Origin: a virus
DNA: 22,190 bases
Reading direction: 5' to 3' (one strand)
Virus record (IMG/VR): IMGVR_UViG_3300035180_002381
Span: 1 to 22,190 of that record
Part shown: piece after piece, positions 1 to 5,263 of the stretch
Layout: each line of letters starts with the position of its first letter
Position numbering within the stretch: position 1 is the stretch's first letter
The notes under the pieces: generated by a model
The model's database searches: none
What the model saw: only the letters and a program-made list of their open reading frames with translations
What the model was told of the DNA's origin: nothing
Position numbers and translations under genes: made by a program

Positions 1-191
1 CCTTCATATGATTTAGCAACGACAAAAATCAATGGAATATTTAATGCCTTACTAATTCGATTTGCAGCATAATATCCAACTCGCAATACTGTGACTACAT
101 GGGTGAACTTATAATTTGAATCTTTGATTTTGTCAATCAATTGATCGCAAAGTGTATTGTATTCATTCCAGCTTACATATCGTTTTTTCAT
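1..191 (-). CDS. Phosphoribosyltransferase-like protein (N-terminal part, runs off window)
   Basis: The reading frame starts at ATG 191 and stays open to the window edge (63 codons). It opens MKKRYVSWNEYNTLCDQL. A stretch near residues 33-60 reads VVTVLRVGYYAANRISKALN followed by IPLIFVV. This matches the first strand/helix/strand of type I phosphoribosyltransferases, especially the COG2236-like group common in phages, where an R-x-G-x-x-x-A motif precedes a short hydrophobic strand. The PRPP-binding loop would lie beyond the window. Family members transfer a phosphoribosyl group between a base and PRPP; the substrate cannot be told here. The Shine-Dalgarno is weak (GTGAG). It is the last gene seen of the leftward series. 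Assignment rests on pattern recognition. Confidence 0.6.
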   Translation of the reverse strand, partial: MKKRYVSWNEYNTLCDQLIDKIKDSNYKFTHVVTVLRVGYYAANRISKALNIPLIFVVAKSYE

Positions 192-217
192 TTCTATTCT
201 CACTTTTCTTACTTACT

Positions 218-607
218 TTAATCAACGTAAGACCAAACATGAACACCCATAATTCCGTACTGTTCAAAGACCTTCTTTTCTGCTTCTACACAAGCAATTT
301 GCAATCCATATTCTTGACGAAGTTTGTATCTATGATAGATCTCAACAACTTTATTGTTGTTTGACCGAATCAATCCAGCTTTAACAAATGTTTTATAGTC
401 TGCTGAGCGTCCATCCTTGAATTGAAGATGAGCGTTTCCACAGATATCAAGCATCGTTCCCAATGAAGGGCCTTTAATGTTACCGAATAAATCGGCATTG
501 TGAACAGAAAACTGAGGTTTAGCATTTTTTATCCATTCTTCACCAGCTGAATTCGCTGCATTGATGGCTTCTTGAACTACTTGTTTAGGATCATAATTGA
601 TAGACAT
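218..607 (-). CDS. Hypothetical phage protein, 129 aa
   Basis: I chose the second of two adjacent ATGs (607) because AGGAG lies 6 bases upstream; the ATG at 610 is also possible. A longer frame reaches 655 but would run into the tRNA-Leu gene. The product begins MSINYDPKQVVQEAINAANS and is soluble and mixed-charge. It has no membrane segment, signal peptide or motif I recognise. The C-terminal half is conserved-looking (RYKLRQEYG, ending GVHVWSYVD). It sits between tRNA-Leu(TAA) and the phosphoribosyltransferase-like gene and probably shares their transcript. Function unknown. Confidence 0.75.
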   Translation of the reverse strand: MSINYDPKQVVQEAINAANSAGEEWIKNAKPQFSVHNADLFGNIKGPSLGTMLDICGNAHLQFKDGRSADYKTFVKAGLIRSNNNKVVEIYHRYKLRQEYGLQIACVEAEKKVFEQYGIMGVHVWSYVD

Positions 608-647
608 CATAATCTCCTCTGGTATGATCAGTAGTGTGTTATATTTT

Positions 648-732
648 TGGTGCACGCAGAGGGACTCGAACCCTCAATCCTAAAAGGCGGCAGATTTTAA
701 GTCTGCTGTGTATACCATTCCACCACACGTGC
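648..732 (-). tRNA. tRNA-Leu (anticodon TAA)
   Basis: Cloverleaf with a 7-bp acceptor stem (GCACGTG paired with TGCGTGC, including two G-T pairs). The anticodon arm is GCAGA-CTTAAAA-TCTGC, giving anticodon TAA. There is a long variable region, a T-arm with GGTTCGAGTCC, discriminator A and an encoded CCA. It reads TTA and TTG. It is separated from the other tRNAs of the window by the left-hand protein genes. Confidence 0.95.
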
Positions 733-757
733 AACCTTGATATTTTATGTCAAGGTT
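733..757 (-). other. Hairpin just upstream of tRNA-Leu(TAA)
   Basis: An 8-bp perfect inverted repeat (AACCTTGA / TCAAGGTT) with a 9-base AT-rich loop lies between the end of the 107-aa gene and the 5' end of the tRNA. In the minus-strand RNA no U-run follows, so it is not an intrinsic terminator. It may be a processing or stabilising stem for the tRNA 5' leader; that role is inference. Confidence 0.4.
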
Positions 758-767
758 TGAATGTTCA

Positions 768-1091
768 TTACAGTTCAACCGCGTTTTCAATCTTCACGAA
801 ACGACCAGCCACGTCACGGTACATGTTGGGTTTGTCAGTAGGAACAACTACCATGATATCCTTGACGTGCTTTGCTGTCAATTTCACAACATAACGAACC
901 CAGTCTTTCAGAGCGTTACCGATGTCACGTTCAGCTGCCCAGCGCTTTGTACGACGAACTGTAGATTTTGCTACTACTGATTGATTGAAGTTCTTCACCG
1001 AACCAGTGTTAGCAACAACGTAAACCTTCCGTTTATTTCCTTCACCGACAACCAGAGTAGTTGAAACGAAAGTAGCGATATTGTCTTTCAT
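768..1091 (-). CDS. Hypothetical basic phage protein, 107 aa
   Basis: Start ATG 1091 has a good Shine-Dalgarno (AAGGAG, 6 bases before the ATG). The product is basic in the middle (STVRRTKRWAAERD) and rich in beta-prone Val-Thr stretches (VSTTLVVGEG, RKVYVVANTGS). It has no signal peptide or membrane helix. It could bind nucleic acid, but no named domain is visible. It is the first gene after the promoter at 1148-1177 and lies directly upstream of tRNA-Leu(TAA), which may be co-transcribed. Confidence 0.75.
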   Translation of the reverse strand: MKDNIATFVSTTLVVGEGNKRKVYVVANTGSVKNFNQSVVAKSTVRRTKRWAAERDIGNALKDWVRYVVKLTAKHVKDIMVVVPTDKPNMYRDVAGRFVKIENAVEL

Positions 1092-1147
1092 GTCGTTCTC
1101 CTTGATTAGTCATTTAAGATAACTTCATTTATCATTGAAGTTAAGTC

Positions 1148-1177
1148 ATTATAAACAAAATTACGTAAAAAGTAAAC
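1148..1177 (-). promoter_or_regulatory. Sigma70-like early promoter
   Basis: On the minus strand GTTTACT (-35 TTTACT, 1171-1176) and TATAAT (-10, 1148-1153) are 17 bp apart. An A/T-rich tract lies upstream. About 37 bases around it are identical to the promoter at 2403-2432. It would drive the 107-aa gene at 1091. The GTTTAC -35 resembles that of T-even early promoters. Confidence 0.75.
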
Positions 1178-1215
1178 AAGTTTTGTTCATTTGTTTTCGC
1201 TACGATAGTCGTTTG

Positions 1216-1470
1216 TCAAGCATTATCTACTACAATTGAAGGAACCTCGCCTTGCTTAAAGGACGCAAGCAGAAATTCATACTCCTTTAAACCGCTAGAT
1301 ACGTCACCAACATCCCAGCCCATCCACATGACTTCCACTTTTGGATATCCTTCCTCAAACCAATCATCAGGCCTCGATGATGCATCTTGGGCATAAACCA
1401 AAATCCAATTGCCATTATCAACTCGCGTAAAATAATATTGGTTCGGTTTTAGATCTTTTGCGGTTAACAT
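1216..1470 (-). CDS. Hypothetical acidic protein, 84 aa
   Basis: ATG 1470 has GAGG about 8 bases upstream. The product MLTAKDLKPNQYYFTRVDNG begins with a pattern (lead-in, then strands with Trp/Tyr: NWILVYAQD, KVEVMWMGWDVGD) resembling small beta-barrel or OB/SH3-like phage proteins. It is acidic, with no Cys, signal peptide or membrane segment. It is followed by the promoter at 1148-1177. Function unknown. Confidence 0.7.
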   Translation of the reverse strand: MLTAKDLKPNQYYFTRVDNGNWILVYAQDASSRPDDWFEEGYPKVEVMWMGWDVGDVSSGLKEYEFLLASFKQGEVPSIVVDNA

Positions 1471-1492
1471 CTTTTTGTCCTCAAGAACTTTT

Positions 1493-1705
1493 TTATCGTC
1501 CCATGCCTCTAAAAATGCGTCGAGAGAGCTGAAGACGACGCTTCATGTTTTCAGGGGGAACTGAAGAAAAGAATGGCAAATTATATTCGCCTGTGGCAAA
1601 CTCATTTCCGCATTCCGACATACGAACAAAATTCATCTTCGATCCTTTATCGTCGGCATCAGCTGTTGCGAACTTTATAAATGGGACTTGTTGATATTTG
1701 TACAT
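1493..1705 (-). CDS. Hypothetical protein, 70 aa
   Basis: ATG 1705 is preceded by GGAG at about 8 bases. The N-terminal half is neutral (MYKYQQVPFIKFATADADDK). The C-terminal end is strongly basic (MKRRLQLSRRIFRGMGR), as in many small phage nucleic-acid-binding proteins, but no family is recognised. It follows the truncated beta-helix copy by about 20 bases and is probably in the same transcript. Confidence 0.65.
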   Translation of the reverse strand: MYKYQQVPFIKFATADADDKGSKMNFVRMSECGNEFATGEYNLPFFSSVPPENMKRRLQLSRRIFRGMGR

Positions 1706-1726
1706 TTTCTATTCTCCTTCATTGTG

Positions 1727-2002
1727 TTAGAAAACAACTTTACTCAACGTCTTCGGGGCAAGTCCAGGTTTCTTATTGTTACCACGTGGTGGCTTATTGA
1801 TCTCCGTGTTCCCCCCCCGAACCTTTATGTTCCCATAGATCTTTGATTCCCCAGAAACACGTGCGTTGTCAAACACCATTGAGTCATCGTAAATCCACGA
1901 ATTTCCAGCTTGGGACAAATTTGCTTTGGATGCAACCCAACCACCAAGATCTCCAACTTTAACATCATTGAAGTCTTTTAGTGCTCGGATTAGATAAAGT
2001 CC
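1727..2002 (-). pseudogene. Truncated second copy of the YdcK-like beta-helix gene
   Basis: The open frame starts right after an in-frame stop at 2003-2005 and has no ATG; the only near-start is a TTG at 1918. Its translation (LYLIRALKDFNDVKVGDLGG, then WVASKANLSQAGNSWIYDD, ending KKPGLAPKTLSKVVF) aligns throughout with the complete copy at 1990-2343. It lacks the first ~13 residues and one 12-residue repeat unit (GNAKVFDNARIS). It is in a different frame from the end of the upstream copy, whose stop overlaps its first codons. It carries a run of eight G (minus strand) near 1811-1818 where the other copy has three. It is most likely a decaying tandem duplicate, though reinitiation or frameshifting from the upstream copy cannot be excluded. 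Confidence 0.7.
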
Positions 2003-2343
2003 TTAAACATTGTAAACGACTTTGCCTTCGGGGCAAGTCCAGGTTTCTTATTGTTAACACGTGGCTTATTGATCTCCGTGTGCCCACAAATCTTCATGCT
2101 CCCATAGATCTTTGATTCCCCAGAAATACGTGCGTTGTCAAAAACCTTTGCGTTCCCAGAAACACGTGCGTTGTCAAACACCATTGAGTCATCGTAAATC
2201 CATGCGTTTCCATCTTGGGACAAATTTGCTTCGGATGCAACCCAACCACCAAGATCTCCGGCTTTAACATCATTGAAATCTTTTAGTGCTCGGATTCGGT
2301 AAAGCCCTTGTTCGTTCTTGATATCTGTCAATTCATATTTCAT
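1990..2343 (-). CDS. YdcK-like beta-helix (hexapeptide-repeat) protein, 117 aa
   Basis: ATG 2343 follows GAAGGA about 9 bases upstream. Residues 1-42 (MKYELTDIKNEQGLYRIRAL, then KDFNDVKAGDLGGWVASEANL) form a lead-in found in bacterial YdcK-type proteins. Residues 43-84 are short repeats (GNAWIYDDSMVFDNARVSGN, then AKVFDNARISGESKIYG) typical of left-handed beta-helices of the hexapeptide or polymer-forming type. The tail is basic and low-complexity (NNKKPGLAP). No acetyltransferase active site is evident, so the role is probably structural or binding. It is first after the promoter at 2403-2432, and its 3' end overlaps the truncated duplicate. Confidence 0.75.
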   Translation of the reverse strand: MKYELTDIKNEQGLYRIRALKDFNDVKAGDLGGWVASEANLSQDGNAWIYDDSMVFDNARVSGNAKVFDNARISGESKIYGSMKICGHTEINKPRVNNKKPGLAPKAKSFTMFKDFI

Positions 2344-2402
2344 TTTCTATTTTCCTTCGTCACTGATTGTCAAGGTTTAAATATTTAAGATAACTTAAAG
2401 TT

Positions 2403-2432
2403 ATTATAAACAAAATTACGTAAAAAGTAAAC
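2403..2432 (-). promoter_or_regulatory. Sigma70-like early promoter (copy of the 1148 promoter)
   Basis: -35 TTTACT at 2426-2431 and -10 TATAAT at 2403-2408, 17-bp spacer, on the minus strand. The whole core is identical to the promoter at 1148-1177, and both are followed by the same AAGTTATCTTAAAT-like leader. It would drive the beta-helix gene at 2343. Confidence 0.75.
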
Positions 2433-2440
2433 AAGTTTTG

Positions 2441-2448
2441 AATAAATA
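2441..2448 (+). promoter_or_regulatory. Possible T4-type late promoter for the plus-strand gene
   Basis: AATAAATA matches 7 of 8 bases of the T4 late consensus TATAAATA. It lies 23 bases before the GTG start of the only plus-strand gene. T4 late promoters need little beyond this octamer, so chance occurrence in AT-rich DNA is possible. Confidence 0.4.
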
Positions 2449-2470
2449 TTCATTTAAATGAGTAAACGCC

Positions 2471-2737
2471 GTGAAAATCCATGAAATTTTAGTAGAACGA
2501 GTTTCTCAATCACTTTCTGATCAAGTAAAGTGGTCTAATTCTGTTAAAGAAATGTATCATCGTTCGGGTAATAAACATCCGATCAAGTTTATCAAGACAA
2601 AGAACGGAAATATCACTTATGCTGTAGATAATTCTGGATTGGGTGTAATACATGCTTATGGAGAATGGAACGAGAAAGATGAAGAGGGAATCGTCTACGA
2701 CATTAGACGACGTCTAAATAAGAACACAGACTTCTAA
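2471..2737 (+). CDS. Hypothetical protein with capsid-targeting-like N-terminus, 88 aa
   Basis: The start is GTG 2471, with only a weak GAG upstream. It reads MKIHEILVERVSQSLSDQVK and then a compact mixed alpha/beta sequence (NGNITYAVDNSGLGVIHAYG, then EWNEKDEEGIVYDIRRRLN). It is oriented against every other gene and may have its own late promoter. The first nine residues resemble the capsid-targeting peptides of T4 internal proteins, and LVE fits the L/I-x-E cleavage rule of the T4 prohead protease. If so, it would be packaged in the head and injected; that is inference. It converges with the GIY-YIG gene. No domain is recognised in the body. Confidence 0.7.
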   Translation: MKIHEILVERVSQSLSDQVKWSNSVKEMYHRSGNKHPIKFIKTKNGNITYAVDNSGLGVIHAYGEWNEKDEEGIVYDIRRRLNKNTDF

Positions 2738-2787
2738 AGATCTTTCAGTTTCATTATTTGTCTTGGATATTATTGATGTGTATAACT

Positions 2788-3501
2788 TTAAAAGTTAATT
2801 TTTCTACCTTTAGTCCATCCTTCAATTAAATATTTTTCTATATCTTCTCTTTTAATTTTCTTACTACGTTTAAGAGATATATTAAAAATCCAACAAGTAT
2901 TATATTGAGAATTTTTATCACCTTGTTGATGATTTATTGCTTTTAACGTATTTTTTCTTTTTTCGTTTGATTCTTGAGAATTTGCAGCAATAATTGCTCT
3001 ATTAGTAATCTCTAACATTAATTTTCGATTAGTTCTCCATAGTCCCTTAAAAGCTTTAGCTCCACCCTTTTTACAGCCATCATTTATTCTTTTTAAAGAA
3101 TCATCTGAGAGTTTATCAAGATTTGCAAATCCTCCAAGCTTTCCTAGATTAAAATAATGTTCCTTGGTCAATTTTTTATTACATCCAACCCAGCTACCAT
3201 CTCCACCCAATGTTAAATTCATACACATTGGATCAACCAACATTTCTTCATTTATTAATTCACGTTCACGTTTCTTTAAACTTTCTCGATCAGAACAAAA
3301 CTCTAAGATCTCTATCTTAAAATTCTCTCGTCCATACTTCTTGATTGAGCGCCATAGTCTTGTACCTGATCCGACGTATCCATCCTCAAGATTATCAGTT
3401 GAGTGCATTCCATAGTAGTACTTTCCATTTACTTGACAAGTTGTCTTGTAGATGAAGTGATATTTCTTTGGGTTAACATACCAATTTTGCTTCTTTTCCA
3501 T
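2788..3501 (-). CDS. GIY-YIG homing endonuclease (Seg-like), 237 aa
   Basis: Residues 16-31 (FIYKTTCQVNGKYYYG) carry the GIY-YIG signature in its Y-Y-G variant. It is followed by GYVGSGTRLWRSIKKYGREN (41-60) with the catalytic-type arginine region, and a Glu cluster (INEEM, 83-87). The segment LNLGKLGG...SNEKRKNTLKAI is typical of NUMOD3-like DNA-binding repeats. The C-terminus GDKNSQYNTCWI plus a basic helix (KKIKREDIEKYLIEGWTKGR) resembles the recognition tail of T4 Seg enzymes. Such enzymes nick or cut a recipient genome so that their gene and its flanks spread. It lies directly downstream of tRNA-Trp. ATG 3501 has a GGAG Shine-Dalgarno held inside a hairpin with an overlapping late promoter (3502-3535), implying late-only translation. 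It is paralogous to the gene at 4475. Confidence 0.92.
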   Translation of the reverse strand: MEKKQNWYVNPKKYHFIYKTTCQVNGKYYYGMHSTDNLEDGYVGSGTRLWRSIKKYGRENFKIEILEFCSDRESLKKRERELINEEMLVDPMCMNLTLGGDGSWVGCNKKLTKEHYFNLGKLGGFANLDKLSDDSLKRINDGCKKGGAKAFKGLWRTNRKLMLEITNRAIIAANSQESNEKRKNTLKAINHQQGDKNSQYNTCWIFNISLKRSKKIKREDIEKYLIEGWTKGRKINF

Positions 3502-3535
3502 GTCTCATACTCCAGTTGGGAGTATTTATAGAGAC
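3502..3535 (-). promoter_or_regulatory. Late promoter plus Shine-Dalgarno-sequestering hairpin for the GIY-YIG gene
   Basis: A perfect late promoter octamer TATAAATA occupies 3530-3523 on the minus strand. In RNA arriving from upstream, ATACTCC (3525-3519) pairs with GGAGTAT (3513-3507) across a 5-base loop, and GTCTC (3535-3531) can pair with GAGAC (3506-3502). GGAG is the ribosome binding site of the ATG at 3501, so it is buried. A transcript started at the late promoter would begin near 3517, inside the loop. It would lack the left arm and leave the site free. Confidence 0.8.
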
Positions 3536-3553
3536 ACAAAAAAAAGTTACATG

Positions 3554-3625
3554 CAGAGGACGAGGGACTTGAACCCCCAAGACAGGTTTTGGAGACCTGC
3601 ATGTTACCAATTACATCAGTCCTCT
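3554..3625 (-). tRNA. tRNA-Trp (anticodon CCA)
   Basis: The acceptor stem AGAGGAC pairs with GTCCTCT. The anticodon arm CAGGT-CTCCAAA-ACCTG gives anticodon CCA. The T-arm is GGGGGTTCAAGTCCCTC and the discriminator is G. CCA is not encoded (CAT follows), so the 3' end must be added. It lies between the ADP-ribosyltransferase-like fragment and the GIY-YIG gene. Confidence 0.95.
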
Positions 3626-3633
3626 TTGTTACG

Positions 3634-3795
3634 TTACGTAATGTTACCTTTTAATAACCCACTCTTATGCCAATTATTAGCATCTTTTGTGTTTACTGAA
3701 AACCATGCAGGACCTTGCTTAAATTTATCAAATTGTTCAGAACTTGAATGATAAACTGTTTTACTGATGGATTCAAATATTTCAATAATTTTCAT
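3634..3795 (-). CDS. Short ADP-ribosyltransferase-like fragment with capsid-targeting-like N-terminus, 53 aa
   Basis: The ORF begins ATG 3795 and reads MKIIEIFESISKTVYHSSSE, then QFDKFKQGPAWFSVNTKDAN. The pattern V-Y-H-S-S, F-x-x-F, then a W-F-S-V-N-T strand and A-N-N-W resembles the NAD-binding start of many ADP-ribosyltransferase-fold domains (V-Y-H-G-T ... F-F-T/S ... A). It stops after 53 residues, far short of a full domain, 9 bases before the tRNA-Trp gene. It is therefore probably a remnant cut off by rearrangement. MKIIEIFES parallels MKIHEILVE of the plus-strand gene, and IFE fits the T4 prohead protease rule. T4 Alt is an injected ADP-ribosyltransferase, which makes the comparison tempting. 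The assignment is tentative. Confidence 0.5.
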   Translation of the reverse strand: MKIIEIFESISKTVYHSSSEQFDKFKQGPAWFSVNTKDANNWHKSGLLKGNIT

Positions 3796-3896
3796 TAGAT
3801 CTTCGTGATGTTTCTGGAGACTTCATTGTTCTGCCGCGAACATATCTTTCTTGTACAAACTTTTCTAATTGATCAAGTTTGTTTTTAAGTGAAATT

Positions 3897-4475
3897 TTAT
3901 CTTTTTACCCAACATGTACCAAACTGAGAATTTTTTGAACCTAATTGTGAATCTTTTCTAGCATCAGACATCTTTTGTTTGGTTTTTCCGAGTGTGATTT
4001 GCCAAAAAACTTTGCTTGGGATGAATGTTTCATTTGCAACTTTATTTCTTAAAATATCTCCAACCTTTTTCAGCTTTTCATTTAATTCTTTTCGTTTATC
4101 ACTTCCATTTGGGTGATTTTTAGAAGCAGCAATTCCACCAGTTCTTGCAACAATAATTCGTTGTTCTTCTGTAAGAGTTGCATTCACATAAACCCAACTT
4201 CCTCTACCACCACACGTCAAGTTGTAGACATCATCTCTTCCTACAAACTCTTCATTTACAAGTCGTGCTTCTTCAGCAAACATCTCCTCAGGTGTCTCGT
4301 GAGTACTCAAGATCTCTTTCTTGAAGTTCTCAATGCCATATTTCTTCTTAGCATAACCGAGTTGCTTCCCTGATCCCATGTAGCTGTCATTCATGTCTTT
4401 TGTCATGTGACAGCCGATGTAGATCTTGCCGTTGACCAAATTGGTCAGTTGGTACACTAGATAGTAAATTTTCAT
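3897..4475 (-). CDS. GIY-YIG homing endonuclease, C-terminus lost by a frameshift (192 aa)
   Basis: I start it at ATG 4475 (MKIYYLVYQLTNLVNGKIYI); the frame runs to 4547 but upstream residues are encoded by tRNA-Ser. GIY-YIG signature: residues 5-21 (YLVYQLTNLVNGKIYIG), then YMGSGKQLGYAKKKYGIENF and the Glu-rich FAEEARLVNEEF. The frame ends ...NSQFGTCWVKR at a run of five A (3906-3902). Removing one A restores a frame continuing 39 residues to a stop at 3782 (DKISLKNKLDQLEKFVQERY, then VRGRTM...). That gives about 230 residues, close to the 237 of the paralogue, with the same basic C-terminal helix. The gene is thus a recent frameshift mutant, a slippage-dependent gene, or a sequencing error. 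A CATAAATA late promoter lies 5 bases before the ATG and there is no Shine-Dalgarno. Confidence 0.85.
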   Translation of the reverse strand: MKIYYLVYQLTNLVNGKIYIGCHMTKDMNDSYMGSGKQLGYAKKKYGIENFKKEILSTHETPEEMFAEEARLVNEEFVGRDDVYNLTCGGRGSWVYVNATLTEEQRIIVARTGGIAASKNHPNGSDKRKELNEKLKKVGDILRNKVANETFIPSKVFWQITLGKTKQKMSDARKDSQLGSKNSQFGTCWVKR

Positions 4476-4480
4476 GCAAG

Positions 4481-4488
4481 TATTTATG
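4481..4488 (-). promoter_or_regulatory. Late promoter giving a possibly leaderless mRNA
   Basis: CATAAATA (7 of 8 to TATAAATA) is followed by exactly five bases (CTTGC) and then the ATG at 4475. In T4 the octamer covers about -13 to -6, so transcription would begin at or next to the A of the start codon. Confidence 0.6.
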
Positions 4489-4515
4489 CACGAGTAACTT
4501 TCTAGTGTCCAGATG

Positions 4516-4600
4516 CGGAAGTTGTGAGATTCGAACTCACGGAACATTTCTGTTCGGCAGTTTTCAAGACTGCTGGTTTAAACCACTCACCCAAACTTCC
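4516..4600 (-). tRNA. tRNA-Ser (anticodon TGA)
   Basis: The acceptor stem GGAAGTT pairs with AACTTCC. The anticodon loop CTTGAAA gives anticodon TGA. A long variable arm (GAACAGAAATGTTC) is present as expected for Ser. The T-arm is GTGAGTTCGAATCTCAC and the discriminator G is right for tRNA-Ser. CCA is not encoded. It reads TCA and probably other TCN codons. Confidence 0.95.
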
Positions 4601-4614
4601 GTTGCATTTTATGT

Positions 4615-4848
4615 CTAACTCACGGATGCGACAAATTTCAGCACCCGTTCACGCTCCGCAATAAAAGCATTGCGAATTAGCTGAGCATTATGATCCACCT
4701 GCTCTGGTGAGGCCATTTCTACCTCACAAGTAGGGCAATAATAACACTGTAGCCCATCTACCGTAATATTGATTCCCTTGTAAAGCATATCTCGCGTATA
4801 GCTTCGCGTCTGTAAATCACTTTGTTCACAAAATTGACATACGCTCAT
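4615..4848 (-). CDS. YgiT/MqsA-type zinc-finger protein, 77 aa
   Basis: The protein starts MSVCQFCEQSDLQTRSYTRD and continues with an ITVDGLQCYYCPTCEVEM segment. The pairs C4-x2-C7 and C35-x2-C38 (with C41) plus the strand pattern match the N-terminal zinc-binding domain of MqsA/YgiT antitoxins. That domain binds the toxin partner. The C-terminal helix-turn-helix of MqsA is absent, and the protein ends in a short helix. No MqsR-like toxin gene is adjacent. A free-standing antitoxin-like domain in a phage could neutralise a host toxin, or simply be a small zinc protein. The Shine-Dalgarno is distant (AGGA at about 9-12), and a GATAAATA late-promoter-like octamer lies at 4891-4898. Confidence 0.75.
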   Translation of the reverse strand: MSVCQFCEQSDLQTRSYTRDMLYKGINITVDGLQCYYCPTCEVEMASPEQVDHNAQLIRNAFIAERERVLKFVASVS

Positions 4849-4890
4849 TACATTTATCCTAGTGAACCAAGCTTTATGTGTAACACATCA

Positions 4891-4898
4891 TATTTATC
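4891..4898 (-). promoter_or_regulatory. Possible late promoter for the zinc-finger gene
   Basis: GATAAATA on the minus strand (7 of 8 to the T4 late octamer), 43 bases upstream of the ATG at 4848. An inverted repeat ATGTG-TTA-CACAT follows at 4876-4888. The match alone is not conclusive in AT-rich DNA. Confidence 0.3.
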
Positions 4899-4901
4899 TT
4901 T

Positions 4902-4992
4902 GGTACTTCATGGAGGAATCGAACCCAGATCTTAAGTTACCTTTGGTTCAGATCATCCATGTGTTGTTCAATCGAACGTTGCGTTTCAAGTC
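4902..4992 (-). pseudogene. tRNA-like remnant (3' half only recognisable)
   Basis: The minus strand has a T-arm-like GGGTTCGATTCC, then ATGAAGT, a discriminator A and an encoded CCA, as at a tRNA 3' end. A 5' partner (ACTTGAA, about 4986-4992) pairs with only five of seven acceptor positions. No proper anticodon arm can be drawn, and the T-stem has two mismatches. It overlaps the end of the 48-aa gene. It is probably a decayed tRNA, and no anticodon can be assigned. Confidence 0.35.
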
Positions 4993-5132
4993 ACCCAATG
5001 ATACTTCCTTTTTAGATATGTGTTCTGTATGGTTTCAGAAATCATGTGCGCCTTTGCAATATCAAATTCAATAATCCTTAATACTTCTTCTCCAGGTGGA
5101 GCAAAGCACACAAGTTCACTTTTATGTCGCAT
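4986..5132 (-). CDS. Hypothetical small protein, 48 aa
   Basis: ATG 5132 opens a frame reading MRHKSELVCFAPPGEEVLRI, then IEFDIAKAHMISETIQNTYL and KRKYHWVT. The sequence has convincing protein character: a short strand, then a long amphipathic helix. The Shine-Dalgarno is poor (a GTG one codon earlier is an alternative). It lies between tRNA-Leu(TAG) and the tRNA-like remnant. No family recognised. Confidence 0.5.
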   Translation of the reverse strand: MRHKSELVCFAPPGEEVLRIIEFDIAKAHMISETIQNTYLKRKYHWVT

Positions 5133-5175
5133 CACACTTTTACCATCAAGTTTTCAACCATCAAAAGAATATATT

Positions 5176-5259
5176 TGGTGCGAGAGGAGGGACTTGAACC
5201 CTCAATCCTTTCGGCACTGGTTTCTAAGACCAGCGTGTATGCCATTCCACCACTCTCGC
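5176..5259 (-). tRNA. tRNA-Leu (anticodon TAG)
   Basis: The acceptor GCGAGAG pairs with CTCTCGC. The anticodon arm CTGGT-CTTAGAA-ACCAG gives anticodon TAG. It has a variable arm, a T-arm GAGGGTTCAAGTCCCTC, discriminator A and an encoded CCA. It reads CTA and probably other CTN codons. It is the first gene after structured element 1 and the promoter at 5480. Confidence 0.95.
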
Positions 5260-5263
5260 TTTG

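Noticed and set aside
2738-2787. AACTTTAAAAGTT hairpin as a bidirectional terminator between convergent genes
   Set aside because: The stem is only 5-6 A/T-rich pairs; too weak to call, although a T-run follows on the plus strand.
4476-4547. Upstream extension of the second GIY-YIG frame (MFREFESHNF...)
   Set aside because: These codons are part of tRNA-Ser(TGA); the family start is MKIYYLVY at 4475.
4615-4848. Complete toxin-antitoxin pair
   Set aside because: No MqsR-like toxin frame is adjacent on either strand.
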